Origin: Methanolinea sp.
GTDB taxonomy: Archaea; Halobacteriota; Methanomicrobia; Methanomicrobiales; Methanospirillaceae
Direction of reading: 5' to 3'
DNA: 38,340 nt
Assembly: GCA_024518585.1 (NCBI GenBank)
Contig: JANIHI010000015.1
Span: forward strand, 1-38,340
Below, piece by piece: positions 15,736 to 24,128 of this stretch; position 1 is the first letter of the stretch, and the number at the start of each line of letters is the position of its first letter. A model generated the notes under the pieces. It had not been told where the DNA came from, did not search any database, and saw nothing but the letters and a program-made list of their open reading frames with translations. The translations under genes and the position numbers were made by a program.

Positions 15736-16677
15736 TCATTGTATCTGATTCCCCTGGCGTCGCGGTGCTCCTCTCCAATCGTGCTGGTCAGCGACAAGGA
15801 GGTAGTATGCTGCAAGCCCCTTCCATTCCCCCCACTGCCGGGAGATCTCTCTTGCCCGTGCCGGGCTGACCTCCTCCCCGGGGCAGTAGAGGTGGCCAAT
15901 TGCACGCCTTATCCCCAGGTCATCTGCAGGGAACGTGTCCAGCCGATGGAGGCCCCGGAGCAGCACGAACTCCGCTGTCCACCGTCCAATCCCCCTGATC
16001 CGGCACAGATCCCGGATCAGAGAATCTGAATCGCCTGTTCCTCGCAGAGATTCAAGGTCGAGTGTCCCGTCCTTCACCATGCGTGCGACAGATATGATAT
16101 ATTCGCCCTTGCGTGCAGAGAGCCCGCACCCCCGGATTTCAGCCGGATCGGCATCCGCGAGATCTTCCGGGCGGGGATACGCGAAGGTGGTCCTGCCCGC
16201 AGCGCTCACTTCCTCTCCGAACCTCTTCACCAGCCGCGACTCGATCTTCCGTGCGACCGGCGTTGAAATCTGCTGCTCGATGATCGAGGTCACCAGTGCC
16301 TCAAAGACTGTCTCTGACGAGGGCATCTTCAGGCCGAACAGGGCTGAATTGATGCGGGCGAGAACGGGGTCGGCCTCCGTTGCCCGGTAAAACCCTTTTA
16401 AGTCATCGTCCAGGCCCAGCAGGCGCACGATGCATCTTTCAACGTCCCCCGTGCAGTACCCACACTCCTCTCCTCCGGGGAGAATGTTGACCGCAAGGAC
16501 CGTGTCGCCGTCCTCCCCTATATCCCTGATGCGGATGAGAACCGGATCACCCCCGACCCGGATGACCTGCGAAAAGATACCCCCCTGAAATGTCCTGAAT
16601 GCCGGGTCTCCCCCGGAAAAGACCCTGCAACTCAAGGAGAAGTCATACGGGGCAACCGGATGGATGAGCAGGGACAT
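15736..16677 (-). CDS. DNA-3-methyladenine glycosylase, AlkA/HhH-GPD family
   Basis: A 313-residue base-excision-repair enzyme that removes alkylated bases from DNA. The N-terminal third is an AlkA-like beta domain (from PYDFSLSCRVFSGGDPAF). The HhH-GPD fold follows from about residue 115 (SIIEQQIS). The helix-hairpin-helix is LCRIRGIGRWTAEFVLLRG, and the catalytic aspartate is in TFPADDLGIRRA. No four-cysteine iron-sulfur loop of the EndoIII/MutY type is visible at the end, which separates it from those relatives. Length agrees with the AlkA/OGG-like group. Substrate range cannot be told from sequence. Confidence 0.87.
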   Translation of the reverse strand: MSLLIHPVAPYDFSLSCRVFSGGDPAFRTFQGGIFSQVIRVGGDPVLIRIRDIGEDGDTVLAVNILPGGEECGYCTGDVERCIVRLLGLDDDLKGFYRATEADPVLARINSALFGLKMPSSETVFEALVTSIIEQQISTPVARKIESRLVKRFGEEVSAAGRTTFAYPRPEDLADADPAEIRGCGLSARKGEYIISVARMVKDGTLDLESLRGTGDSDSLIRDLCRIRGIGRWTAEFVLLRGLHRLDTFPADDLGIRRAIGHLYCPGEEVSPARAREISRQWGEWKGLAAYYLLVADQHDWRGAPRRQGNQIQ

Positions 16678-16786
16678 TCCGCGTGATCCAATGGGTGGGA
16701 GAGGGGAAAAGAATGGTGGTTTTTCCCTTCACCTTTTCCTCACATTTGACAACCTTTAATGCCCCTCATTCCCACTCCCTCACCAT

Positions 16787-17809
16787 ATGATCAGAGTTGC
16801 CATCAACGGGTACGGGACGATCGGAAAACGTGTTGCCGATGCCGTGGCTGCCCAGCCGGACATGAAGGTGGTGGGGGTATCAAAGACAAGACCGAGCCAC
16901 GAGGCCTTCGTGGCAAGGTCCAGGGGTTACCCGCTCTATATCGCTGACCTCTCGAAGAAGGATGCCTTCGAGAGGGCCGGGCTCCCGGTTGCAGGGAGCG
17001 TCGAGGACATGCTCAAGGCTGCTGACATCGTGGTGGATGCAACCCCGGGCGGTGTCGGGGAGAAGAACAGGCCTCTCTACGAGAAAGCCGGTGTGAAGGC
17101 CATCTGGCAGGGCGGCGAGGAGCACGAGGTGGCGGGGTTCTCCTTCAATTCCGACTGCAATTATACCGATGCCATCGGGAGGCAGTTTGCACGGGTCGTC
17201 TCCTGCAACACCACGGGACTGTGCCGCATCATCAACGCGATGGACAAAAATTTTGGCGTCGAAAAAGTCCGGGCGGTGATGGTCCGACGGGGCGGGGACC
17301 CTGCCGACATCAAGCGGGGCCCCATCGATGCCATCGTGCTGAATCCCGTCCACATCCCGAGTCACCACGGACCAGACGTCCAGAGTGTCCTGCCGCACAT
17401 CGCCATCGTGACGCTCGCGATGATCGTCCCGGTGACGATGATGCACATGCACGTTGTCCAGATGGACCTCAAACGGGCTGCCACGCGGGAGGAGGTCATC
17501 AGGATCATCGAGAAGAATCCCCGCATGGGGCTCGTCCGGAAGGCCACCGGGATCACGAGCACGGCCGAGCTGAAGGAATACGCGATGGACATGGGACGTC
17601 CCCGGTCCGACCTCTGGGAGAACGGCATCTTCGAGGACTCGATCTCCTGCCTGGGGAAAGAGCTCTACCTCTTCCAGGCGATCCACCAGGAAGCTGACGT
17701 CGTGGTGGAGAACATCGACTGCATCCGGGCGATGACCGGAATCGAGAAAGACCCGGCAAAGTCCATCGCCATGACCAACAAGGCATTGAACTTTGTTGCT
17801 ATCCGGTGA
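16787..17809 (+). CDS. gap: Archaeal type II glyceraldehyde-3-phosphate dehydrogenase (phosphorylating)
   Basis: It interconverts glyceraldehyde 3-phosphate and 1,3-bisphosphoglycerate with NAD(P), and in a methanogen probably serves gluconeogenesis. The 340 residues match the archaeal GapN-unrelated type II family. The Rossmann start is VAINGYGTIGKRVADAV, the catalytic cysteine is C140 in VSCNTTGLCR, and RRGGDPADIKRGPIDAI and HIPSHHGPDV are family-specific. A TTTAAT sequence about 30 nt before the ATG (near 16756) would give a leaderless message. It is followed by a 446-bp gap, so it is probably monocistronic. Confidence 0.96.
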   Translation: MIRVAINGYGTIGKRVADAVAAQPDMKVVGVSKTRPSHEAFVARSRGYPLYIADLSKKDAFERAGLPVAGSVEDMLKAADIVVDATPGGVGEKNRPLYEKAGVKAIWQGGEEHEVAGFSFNSDCNYTDAIGRQFARVVSCNTTGLCRIINAMDKNFGVEKVRAVMVRRGGDPADIKRGPIDAIVLNPVHIPSHHGPDVQSVLPHIAIVTLAMIVPVTMMHMHVVQMDLKRAATREEVIRIIEKNPRMGLVRKATGITSTAELKEYAMDMGRPRSDLWENGIFEDSISCLGKELYLFQAIHQEADVVVENIDCIRAMTGIEKDPAKSIAMTNKALNFVAIR

Positions 17810-18255
17810 CCTCCCCCCATCAAACACCTTTCTCTCCGCCTCGTGGGATCTACGGGCTTGCGTTTGCCCCGATCCCTATCCCTACACCCTTTCTCTCCAC
17901 CTTCGTGGGATCTACTCTGTCGTGAATGGCAATGGAAAGTTCAGGATGATTTCCGGGTATCCTTCTCCCCTCCCCCCAAACCCGGGTTCCTTTCCCCTTA
18001 TCTTTTACCCCCGATTGTCAATTTTCATCGAGGGAGTTTTGGAAGACTGTCAGGTTATCAAGGACCGCTTCCCCTTCTTTTTCCGTCATTAAATTTCGCT
18101 CCTTTTTGGCGTTTTCCTTCATTGCTTCGCAATAAATCTCCCCTCCGTCCGGGAGACCCTGCCCTTCCGTGAAAGGATCGGGAGGTCCTCCGGGATTTCG
18201 GGAGAGCAGGTCTTGCTCACAAGCATTAACACCACCCATCCCCCATTTTATATGA
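17810..18255. other. 446-bp intergenic stretch with a short direct repeat and a hairpin
   Basis: No secure gene lies here. A roughly 30-bp direct repeat occurs at 17824-17853 and 17884-17915, sharing CGTGGGATCTAC and TTTCTCTCC with small differences. A small hairpin, ATTGC-TTC-GCAAT, lies at 18121-18133. The DNA is pyrimidine-rich on the plus strand. A possible small minus-strand frame at 18018-18122 is listed separately. TTTTATAT (18247-18254) lies too close to the tyrS start to act as its TATA box. Confidence 0.6.
18018..18122 (-). CDS. Possible small charged protein (34 residues)
   Basis: A minus-strand frame from ATG 18122 would encode MKENAKKERNLMTEKEGEAV then LDNLTVFQNSLDEN. A second ATG at 18089 is preceded by GGAG at 9-nt spacing and would give 23 residues. 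The composition is protein-like and less GC-skewed than chance frames in this region. No family is recognised and the frame is very short, so this is tentative. Confidence 0.25.
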   Translation of the reverse strand: MKENAKKERNLMTEKEGEAVLDNLTVFQNSLDEN

Positions 18256-19197
18256 ATGGATGCGTATGCTCTGGCAACGAGGAACACCGTGGAAGTGGTC
18301 ACTGAAGACGAACTCCGCGGACTCCTCGCGAGGCCAACAAAGAGGGTATATGCCGGGTACGAGCCGAGCGGTGAGATCCACCTGGGCCATCTCGTCACGG
18401 TGAACAAGCTCATCGACCTCCAGGAAGCCGGGTTTGAGGTCACCGTCCTCCTCGCCGACCTGCACGCTTTCCTGAACAGGAAGGGGACGATGGAAGAAGT
18501 CTCCGAACTCGCCGAGTACAACAGGAGATGCTTTGAGGGACTGGGGCTCTCCCGCGTCAGGTACGTCCTTGGCTCTGACCTGCAGTTGGACAGGGACTAC
18601 GAGCTCATGGTCCTCCGGTTCTCGCAGCAGGTTACCCTGAACCGTGCGACCCGGAGCATGGACGAGGTCGGCAGGCAGATGGAAAACCCGACCGTCTCCC
18701 AGATGATCTATCCCCTCATGCAGATGGTTGACATCGCGAAGCTCGAGGTCGATGCCGCCGTCGGCGGGATAGACCAGAGGAAGATCCACATGCTCGCCCG
18801 CGAGTACCTCCCCACCGTCGGGTACCCTGCACCCGTCTGCATCCATACGCCGATCCTGAACGGTCTCGACGGGAAGAAGATGTCGTCATCGAGCCACAAT
18901 TACATTTCCGTGGCAGACAGCGTTGAAAACATCGAGAAAAAGTGCCAGAAGGCATACTGCCCACCGGAGACCGAGAACAACCCCATCCTCCAGATCCTCC
19001 AGTACCACGTCTTTCCCCGCGTCCGCCGGGTGCAGGTCCGCCGGCCGGAAAAATTTGGCGGTGACCGCGAATTCGAGAACTACGCCGAGATAAAAGAGGC
19101 ATACCGCAGGGGCGAGATCCACCCCCTCGATCTGAAGAAGACCACGGCCCGGTACCTGGCCGAGATCCTTGCCAGCGTCCGGGAAAGGGTCGCCTAA
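18256..19197 (+). CDS. tyrS: Tyrosyl-tRNA synthetase, archaeal type
   Basis: It charges tRNA-Tyr with tyrosine. The 313-residue length is typical of archaeal/eukaryotic TyrRS, without the bacterial C-terminal S4 domain. The class I signatures are H42-L-G-H45 (GEIHLGHLVTVNKL) and K208-M-S-S-S (DGKKMSSSS). YAGYEPSGEIH and the AAVGGIDQRKIHMLARE segment with its conserved GxDQRK are TyrRS-specific. The gene heads a cluster in which rio1 follows after 12 bp and pno1 overlaps rio1, so translation factors and ribosome assembly factors may be co-expressed. Confidence 0.95.
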   Translation: MDAYALATRNTVEVVTEDELRGLLARPTKRVYAGYEPSGEIHLGHLVTVNKLIDLQEAGFEVTVLLADLHAFLNRKGTMEEVSELAEYNRRCFEGLGLSRVRYVLGSDLQLDRDYELMVLRFSQQVTLNRATRSMDEVGRQMENPTVSQMIYPLMQMVDIAKLEVDAAVGGIDQRKIHMLAREYLPTVGYPAPVCIHTPILNGLDGKKMSSSSHNYISVADSVENIEKKCQKAYCPPETENNPILQILQYHVFPRVRRVQVRRPEKFGGDREFENYAEIKEAYRRGEIHPLDLKKTTARYLAEILASVRERVA

Positions 19198-19209
19198 ACC
19201 TGGTGAGAG

Positions 19210-20004
19210 ATGAGTCTCGAACGCATTGAAGACCGGTTCGACAGGAAGATTTCCGAGCTGGGAATCCGCATCAGGGACATGGACCAGCTCAAGGTCCGGC
19301 AGGATGTCTTTGATGAAATTACCCTCCTCTCGCTCTACCGCCTCGTCCACAAGGGGTATATCACAGCCATCGGGGGGTCGATCTCGACCGGCAAGGAGGC
19401 AAACGTCTTCTTTGGGGAAAAGGAGGACGAAGACCTGGCCATCAAGATCTACAGGATCCGGACTGCAAACTTCAACGCGATGAGTGAATATATCCTGGGT
19501 GACCGGAGGTTCTCGTCCATCCGGCGGACGCGGAAGGACATCGTATTTGCGTGGACCAGGAAGGAGTATGCCAATCTGCAGAGGGCACTCGAGGTCGGCC
19601 TTCCGGTCCCAAGGCCGATTGTCTGGGACCGAAACATCCTCATCATGCAATTCCTTGGCCATGACGAGAGACCGTACCCCCAGCTCCGGCAGGTCGGGCT
19701 CGACGACCCGGCTTCCGCCTACCGTGAGATCATTCGGTTCATGCATGTCCTCTACCAGGAAGCTAACCTTGTCCATGCCGACCTGTCAGAATACAATATC
19801 CTTGCCGGTGACCGCCTCTACGTCATTGACATGGGGCAGGCAGTGATGCACGACCACCCGCGGGCACACAGCTTCCTTGTACGGGACATTGCAAACATAA
19901 ACCGGTTTTTCCACTCGAAGTGTCCCATCCGCGATGAGAAGGAGATATTTTCAGAGGTCACGGGAAAGGAACTCCGGGAGACCACGATGAAAAGGGGTGA
20001 ATGA
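19210..20004 (+). CDS. rio1: Rio1 atypical serine protein kinase
   Basis: A 264-residue RIO-family kinase/ATPase that acts late in small-subunit maturation. The ATP-binding loop is STGKEANVF (S59-F67), with lysine at AIKIY. The catalytic loop is HADLSEYN (D191, N196) and the metal-binding aspartate is D207 in VIDMGQAV. These patterns are of the Rio1 rather than the Rio2 type, and there is no N-terminal winged helix. A GGTGAG sequence lies directly before the ATG. The last codons overlap the earliest possible start of the KH-domain gene. Confidence 0.94.
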   Translation: MSLERIEDRFDRKISELGIRIRDMDQLKVRQDVFDEITLLSLYRLVHKGYITAIGGSISTGKEANVFFGEKEDEDLAIKIYRIRTANFNAMSEYILGDRRFSSIRRTRKDIVFAWTRKEYANLQRALEVGLPVPRPIVWDRNILIMQFLGHDERPYPQLRQVGLDDPASAYREIIRFMHVLYQEANLVHADLSEYNILAGDRLYVIDMGQAVMHDHPRAHSFLVRDIANINRFFHSKCPIRDEKEIFSEVTGKELRETTMKRGE

Positions 20005-20008
20005 GAAG

Positions 20009-20548
20009 ATGATGCAGGAATTGAAAGTCGCAGGCAACCGTATCGGTGTCCTGATTGGAAAGGGAGGCCTTGTCAAGAAGGAGCTGGAAGAGAAGACCGG
20101 CACGAAAATCAGTGTCGACAGCCAGGAGGGTCTCGTCAGGGTGGAGGGGGAGTGCGCGGTCCCGTTCCTCCGGGCAGTCGAGGTCATCCATGCGATCAAC
20201 AGGGGTTTTTCGCCCGAGAGGGCATTTTCTCTTCTCGAGGACGAAGATCTCCTCCTCGACGTCATCGACCTCTCCAGTATCGCCGACAGCCCCCGCCAGA
20301 TGGACCGGTTGAGGGGCAGGGTCATCGGCAGGGACGGACGGGCCCGGGAACAGATCGAGCACATGACAAATACCCAGATCTCCGTCATGGGAAAGACGAT
20401 TGCCCTCATCGGCCTTCCCGAACAGCTCAAAATTGCACGCACCGCTATCGACATGCTGATCGAAGGTGCCCCCCACGAAGCAGTCTTCTCCTACCTGGAA
20501 AAGAAACGACAGGATGCCCGTCAGAACATGGTCGATTACTACTATTGA
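20009..20548 (+). CDS. KH-domain RNA-binding protein, Pno1/Dim2-like
   Basis: An archaeal relative of Pno1/Dim2 that binds pre-rRNA near the 3' end of small-subunit rRNA and works with Nob1 and Rio1. Two KH modules are visible: IGVLIGKGGLVKKELEEKTG (N-terminal) and RLRGRVIGRDGRAREQIEHM (C-terminal). The C-terminal tail is KRQDARQNMVDYYY. I chose the ATG at 20009 because GGGGTGA (19994-20000) sits at a suitable distance and homologues typically begin near MQEL; an in-frame GTG at 19997 would overlap rio1. The close coupling with rio1 fits their joint role in 30S assembly. Confidence 0.9.
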   Translation: MMQELKVAGNRIGVLIGKGGLVKKELEEKTGTKISVDSQEGLVRVEGECAVPFLRAVEVIHAINRGFSPERAFSLLEDEDLLLDVIDLSSIADSPRQMDRLRGRVIGRDGRAREQIEHMTNTQISVMGKTIALIGLPEQLKIARTAIDMLIEGAPHEAVFSYLEKKRQDARQNMVDYYY

Positions 20549-20620
20549 GAAGCGGAACCCTCCATGACTACCCGTCAAGAATTTCTCACCCCGGGAGGTA
20601 TTATTTCCAGTGGAGATGGA

Positions 20621-20666
20621 TACTATATAAGGAGCTCTTTTTATCGAATGGGAATTATAAAGAGCT
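20621..20666 (+). promoter_or_regulatory. hel308 promoter: TATA box and a downstream dyad
   Basis: CTATATAAG (about 20623-20631) is a good TATA box, predicting an RNA start near 20650. It is followed by an inverted repeat, AGCTCTTT (20633-20640) and AAAGAGCT (20659-20666), with an 18-bp spacer that surrounds the predicted start. The dyad could be an operator for a repressor or could form a hairpin. Confidence 0.45.
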
Positions 20667-20669
20667 TTT

Positions 20670-20688
20670 TGGAGTGGAAATAAAGGGG
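20670..20688 (+). promoter_or_regulatory. ORB-like sequence before hel308
   Basis: TGGAGTGGAAATAAAGGGG matches the strongest origin box of this window (25009-25027) at 16 of 19 positions. A half-match, TTCCAGTGGAGATGG, begins at 20605. The AAGGGG end also serves as the ribosome-binding site for the ATG at 20695, so part of the likeness may be due to that. Orc1 binding here is a hypothesis. Confidence 0.35.
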
Positions 20689-20694
20689 TTATGA

Positions 20695-22848
20695 ATGAGA
20701 GTCGGAGATCTCCCCCTTCCTGCCTACCTTCATGAGATCTATGCGAACCTTGGGATAGATACGCTCTATCCTCCCCAGGCTGAGTGTGTGGAGAAGGGCC
20801 TTTTCGAGGGGAAAAACCTCCTTGTTGCAGTCCCGACCGCAAGCGGAAAGACGCTCATCGCCGAAATGGCTATGCATTACCATGTCTCCCGGGGAGGGAA
20901 ATGCCTCTACATCGTCCCCCTTAAGGCACTTGCGAGTGAAAAATACGAGGATTTTTCGCGCAAAAAGGTGAAGGTCGGGATCTCCACCGGTGATTTTGAC
21001 AGGCGGGACGAGAACCTGGGGAGATATGATATCATCGTGGCAACGAGCGAGAAGGTTGACTCTCTCCTTCGCAACCGGGCACCCTGGCTCCCGGATATCA
21101 CGCTGCTGGTCGTGGACGAAGTCCACCTGCTCGACTCCACGGATCGGGGCCCGACACTGGAGATGGTCATGACAAAGATGCGGGCAAAAATACCACGGCT
21201 CCAGGTCATTGCTCTCTCGGCAACCATCGGAAACCCCCGGGTACTTGCCGGGTGGCTCGATGCCGGTGTAGTTACCGGGACCTGGAGACCTGTCGACCTG
21301 CGGCAGGGCGTTTACCTGAACGGTGAGATCTCCTTTGGCAATGGTATCCGAAAAGTCCCCCCTGTCTCCCGGACCGAGGATGTCAACCTCCTCCTTGACA
21401 CCGTTGGTGAGGGGGGTCAGTGCCTCGTCTTTGTCTCCTCGCGGAAGAATGCCGAAGCGTTTGCCAAGAGGGCTGCAAAGGCCCTCACGTGTTCAGATCC
21501 CGGTCTCCTTGAATGCGCATCCCGTTTGAAGAAGATTGCGGTGACGGAGACCGAGCAGGCCCTGGCGGGGTGTGTTGCCATGGGTTCAGCCTTTCACCAC
21601 GCCGGCCTCTCGCGGGAAGCCCGGGGAATTGTCGAAGATGCGTTCCGGAAAGGCCTTGTCAAGTGCATAGCATCCACCCCGACCCTTGCTGCCGGACTCA
21701 ACCTGCCTGCCCGGCGGGTCGTTATCAGGGACTACCGACGCTACGAAGCCGGCATGGGGATGGTTCCCATTCCCGCCCGTGAATATCACCAGATGGCGGG
21801 GAGGGCCGGCAGGCCGGGTCTGGACCCGTATGGGGAGGCTGTCCTCATCGCAAAGGACGAGGCCGAGGCACAGAACCTCCAGGAGTTTTACATCAATGCC
21901 CAGCCTGAAGACGTCCACTCGCAGTGTGCCGATGAATCTGTCCTCCTCACCCACGTCCTCTCCCTCGTTGCATCAGGGTTTGCAAGGACATACGAGGGTC
22001 TGCTTGAATTCCTTGACGGGACACTGTACTGTTACCAGCACCAGGGGGGGCGAATCCTTGAGACCGTTACCCGACGGGCACTCCAGTTCCTCGAGAATGC
22101 CGAGATGGTGACGTCCCTGGACGGTCACCTCTCCGCGACGGAATATGGCCACCTTGTCTCTCTCCTCTACATAGACCCCCGGGGAGCGGAGATGATCGTC
22201 AAAACACTCTCCTCTGCACGGGAATATTCCGACATGGGACTCCTCCACCTCGTCTGCAGCACGCCGGACATGTTCACCCTCTACATCTCGAACAGGGACC
22301 TCTATTACCTCGAGCGGTTCGTCCTCGAACACGAGGACGAGCTGTGGACACCCCTCTCCATCGGCGACGAGGAGGAGTTCTTCCGGGCCCTCAAGACGGC
22401 ACTTGTCCTCCGGGACTGGGGGAATGAAGTCCCTGTCGAGACGGTGTGCGAGCGCTATTCCATCGGGACGGGTGACGTGCACGCCCTCGTCGAAAGCAGC
22501 AACTGGCTCCTTCATGCATCGAGCCGCCTTGCAGCACTGTATGCCCCCCGGTATGCTCCTGCAGTCAGGGAACTGGAGGTATGCATCAAGCATGGCGTCA
22601 GGAGGGAGCTCCTGCCCCTGGTCAGGATCCGGAACATTGGCCGGGTCAGGGCACGGAGCCTCTACGCGAACGGTATAACAACCCCCGAGGAGCTCCGGTC
22701 TGCAGATCCTGTAAAACTTGCATCCATCCTCGGCCGCGGAGTGGCCCAGTCCGTTGTAAAACAGCTGGATGCCGATATCCGTGAAGATGATGAGGATGAG
22801 GACCCTGGCGGGCAGTCCCGGCTCGATTCCTTTTCCGGAGGGGTATGA
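20695..22848 (+). CDS. hel308: Hel308-type Ski2-like DNA helicase
   Basis: A 717-residue superfamily 2 helicase that unwinds lagging-strand-type forks and helps restart stalled replication. Motifs in order are: Q-motif region LYPPQAECV, motif I PTASGKT (T48-T53), motif II DEVH (141-144), motif [12 protein letters not shown], and motif [13 protein letters not shown]. They are followed by winged-helix, ratchet and helix-hairpin-helix regions ([20 protein letters not shown]). The extreme C-terminus, [11 protein letters not shown] (Q707, L710, F713), looks like a PCNA-interacting box. Length is normal for Hel308. The TGA overlaps the ATG of cgi121 (ATGA). Confidence 0.93.
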   Translation: MRVGDLPLPAYLHEIYANLGIDTLYPPQAECVEKGLFEGKNLLVAVPTASGKTLIAEMAMHYHVSRGGKCLYIVPLKALASEKYEDFSRKKVKVGISTGDFDRRDENLGRYDIIVATSEKVDSLLRNRAPWLPDITLLVVDEVHLLDSTDRGPTLEMVMTKMRAKIPRLQVIALSATIGNPRVLAGWLDAGVVTGTWRPVDLRQGVYLNGEISFGNGIRKVPPVSRTEDVNLLLDTVGEGGQCLVFVSSRKNAEAFAKRAAKALTCSDPGLLECASRLKKIAVTETEQALAGCVAMGSAFHHAGLSREARGIVEDAFRKGLVKCIASTPTLAAGLNLPARRVVIRDYRRYEAGMGMVPIPAREYHQMAGRAGRPGLDPYGEAVLIAKDEAEAQNLQEFYINAQPEDVHSQCADESVLLTHVLSLVASGFARTYEGLLEFLDGTLYCYQHQGGRILETVTRRALQFLENAEMVTSLDGHLSATEYGHLVSLLYIDPRGAEMIVKTLSSAREYSDMGLLHLVCSTPDMFTLYISNRDLYYLERFVLEHEDELWTPLSIGDEEEFFRALKTALVLRDWGNEVPVETVCERYSIGTGDVHALVESSNWLLHASSRLAALYAPRYAPAVRELEVCIKHGVRRELLPLVRIRNIGRVRARSLYANGITTPEELRSADPVKLASILGRGVAQSVVKQLDADIREDDEDEDPGGQSRLDSFSGGV

Positions 22849-23360
22849 TGGACCCCTGTTCCATTCACCAGGTCCGGATATCCATTCCCGACCGTGAAAG
22901 TTTCCTCTGGAAAATTCGCAAGATTACCGAGTCACGCAGGGTTCATATCATCCTGCTTGATGCCGACCGGATGGCAGGGAGGGGCCATGTCCAGTCTGCT
23001 CTCATGCACGCCTTCCGGGCACGGGAGAAGGGCTGGATGATATCCGGTCGCGTCGAGGTGGAGGCGCTCCTGTATGCCGCCGGTTCACGCCAGATTGTGC
23101 AGGGTGCGAAGTTTGGCATCCACGAAGGGGAAAACAGGGTTTACCTGTGCATCTGCCCGGACAACAGGGCGGCGTGGGAAGACCTGGGGGGCCTCTGTTC
23201 TCCTGCCGACAACGAAGACTGGGAGACCCTTTCACCCGAGAAAATAACCCGCCTTTGTGAGCTTTTTTCCATCACACCGCAGGAACTCGAGGTCTGTGGA
23301 GTGGAGCGCCTCCCTGAGCTTGTCATCGAGAGGGTTGCGCTCCTGGAAGTCTCCCGGTAA
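22845..23360 (+). CDS. cgi121: KEOPS complex subunit Cgi121
   Basis: A 171-residue homologue of Cgi121/TPRKB, the KEOPS subunit that binds tRNA and activates Bud32 in the synthesis of t6A at position 37 of ANN-decoding tRNAs. The recognisable block is [20 protein letters not shown] and [14 protein letters not shown], followed by the helical C-terminus. ATG 22845 overlaps the hel308 stop codon as ATGA, so the two are translationally coupled. The next codon is also ATG. The other KEOPS subunits are not in this window. Confidence 0.88.
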   Translation: MMDPCSIHQVRISIPDRESFLWKIRKITESRRVHIILLDADRMAGRGHVQSALMHAFRAREKGWMISGRVEVEALLYAAGSRQIVQGAKFGIHEGENRVYLCICPDNRAAWEDLGGLCSPADNEDWETLSPEKITRLCELFSITPQELEVCGVERLPELVIERVALLEVSR

Positions 23361-23389
23361 CCTCTCCATCCCAGTAACCTCTCCATCCT
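23356..23389. repeat. 17-bp direct duplication at the cgi121 stop
   Basis: GGTAACCTCTCCATCCC (23356-23372) is followed directly by AGTAACCTCTCCATCCT (23373-23389), 15 of 17 positions identical. The first copy includes the cgi121 stop codon. It lies in the 89-bp convergent gap before moaB. Confidence 0.75.
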
Positions 23390-23449
23390 GGTGATAGTAA
23401 AGTGGGAGATCGATCCCCTGGATTTGGGATACTGCCGCGGGGAACCGCG

Positions 23450-23980
23450 CTATTCCGCCTTTTTCTTATCGTCCGCCGGTGGTTTGCCCTGGACGTGAGA
23501 CAGGATATGGCGCAATTCGGGAATGATGATCTCCTTCATGGCAAGCGAAACGGCAGGTGTTGAGCCGGGGATGCAGAAAATTACCCCTCCTCCGCATGTC
23601 CCGGCAATTGCCCGGGAAAGGATGGTCGCCGTCCCTATATCCTGGAGACCCTTGAGCCGGAAAATTTCTCCAAATCCCTCTATCCTCTTCTCGAGGAGTG
23701 GCGCAACAGCCTCGATTGTGCAGTCATCAGGAGAAAGCCCTGTGCCGCCGTTCATGATAATACAGTTGCAGTCTTTCAAAGCCTGGAAGAGCTGCCGGCG
23801 GATCTCTTCGACAGAATCCTTCACGATTCCATAGGAAAGGACGGGTATGTGGTCTTCTTCCAGGAACCGGATGATTGTCTTCCCGCTCGTGTCTGTCTCC
23901 ATCGTCCGTGAGCTTGATATGGTGATGACGGCAGCACGGATATCGACGGGTTTTTCATGGTGCGATTTCATCACTCTCAT
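23450..23980 (-). CDS. moaB: MoaB/MogA-type molybdenum cofactor protein
   Basis: A 176-residue MoaB-family protein that adenylylates molybdopterin on the way to Mo/W cofactor. It is relevant in a methanogen because formylmethanofuran dehydrogenase uses this cofactor. The fold is seen as AAVITISSSRT, the loop NCIIMNGGTGLSPDD, and FCIPGSTPAVSLAMKEIIIPEL. I place the start at the ATG at 23980, which has GGAGTG upstream at good spacing. An in-frame ATG at 24037 would add 19 hydrophobic residues (LFHSLIGIIYSFWSG) that do not belong to the family. Confidence 0.88.
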   Translation of the reverse strand: MRVMKSHHEKPVDIRAAVITISSSRTMETDTSGKTIIRFLEEDHIPVLSYGIVKDSVEEIRRQLFQALKDCNCIIMNGGTGLSPDDCTIEAVAPLLEKRIEGFGEIFRLKGLQDIGTATILSRAIAGTCGGGVIFCIPGSTPAVSLAMKEIIIPELRHILSHVQGKPPADDKKKAE

Positions 23981-24050
23981 TGTACCACTCCAGAAAGAAT
24001 AAATAATCCCAATAAGCGAATGAAAGAGGGTTATCATCCGGGAAAATGCA

Positions 24051-24096
24051 TCATGACAATGTTTTCCCAGGTTTCATGACAATGTTTTCCCAGGTT
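24051..24096. repeat. Perfect 23-bp tandem duplication at the left edge of the origin
   Basis: Two identical 23-bp units at 24051-24073 and 24074-24096, each containing ACAATGTTTTCCCAGG. They lie just upstream of the leftmost ORB and just before the 5' end of moaB. Confidence 0.9.
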
Positions 24097-24109
24097 CTAT
24101 CTTGGATAA

Positions 24110-24128
24110 CCCTATCATTTCCACTGGA
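24110..24128 (-). promoter_or_regulatory. Origin recognition box 1
   Basis: Minus-strand sequence TCCAGTGGAAATGATAGGG. The dyad core TCCAGTGGAAA is complete and the G-run is shortened; 15 of 19 positions match the box at 25009. Confidence 0.65.

Noticed and set aside
16880-17827. Long minus-strand frame (315 codons) antisense to gap
   Set aside because: It lies fully opposite a certain GAPDH gene, is rich in Asp, His and Arg as expected for the mirror of a GC-rich gene, and has no recognisable fold.
18247-18254. TTTTATAT as the TATA box of tyrS
   Set aside because: It ends two bases before the ATG, far too close for a TATA box, which should lie about 26 nt before the RNA start.
18886-20842. 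Long minus-strand frames opposite tyrS, rio1, pno1 and the start of hel308
   Set aside because: They are mirror frames of strongly conserved plus-strand genes and read as repetitive Asp/Leu/Val or Arg/Ser sequence.
23981-24037. 19-residue hydrophobic N-terminal extension of MoaB as a signal peptide
   Set aside because: MoaB is a cytoplasmic enzyme, and the ATG at 23980 has a good ribosome-binding sequence directly upstream, so the extension is upstream noncoding DNA.
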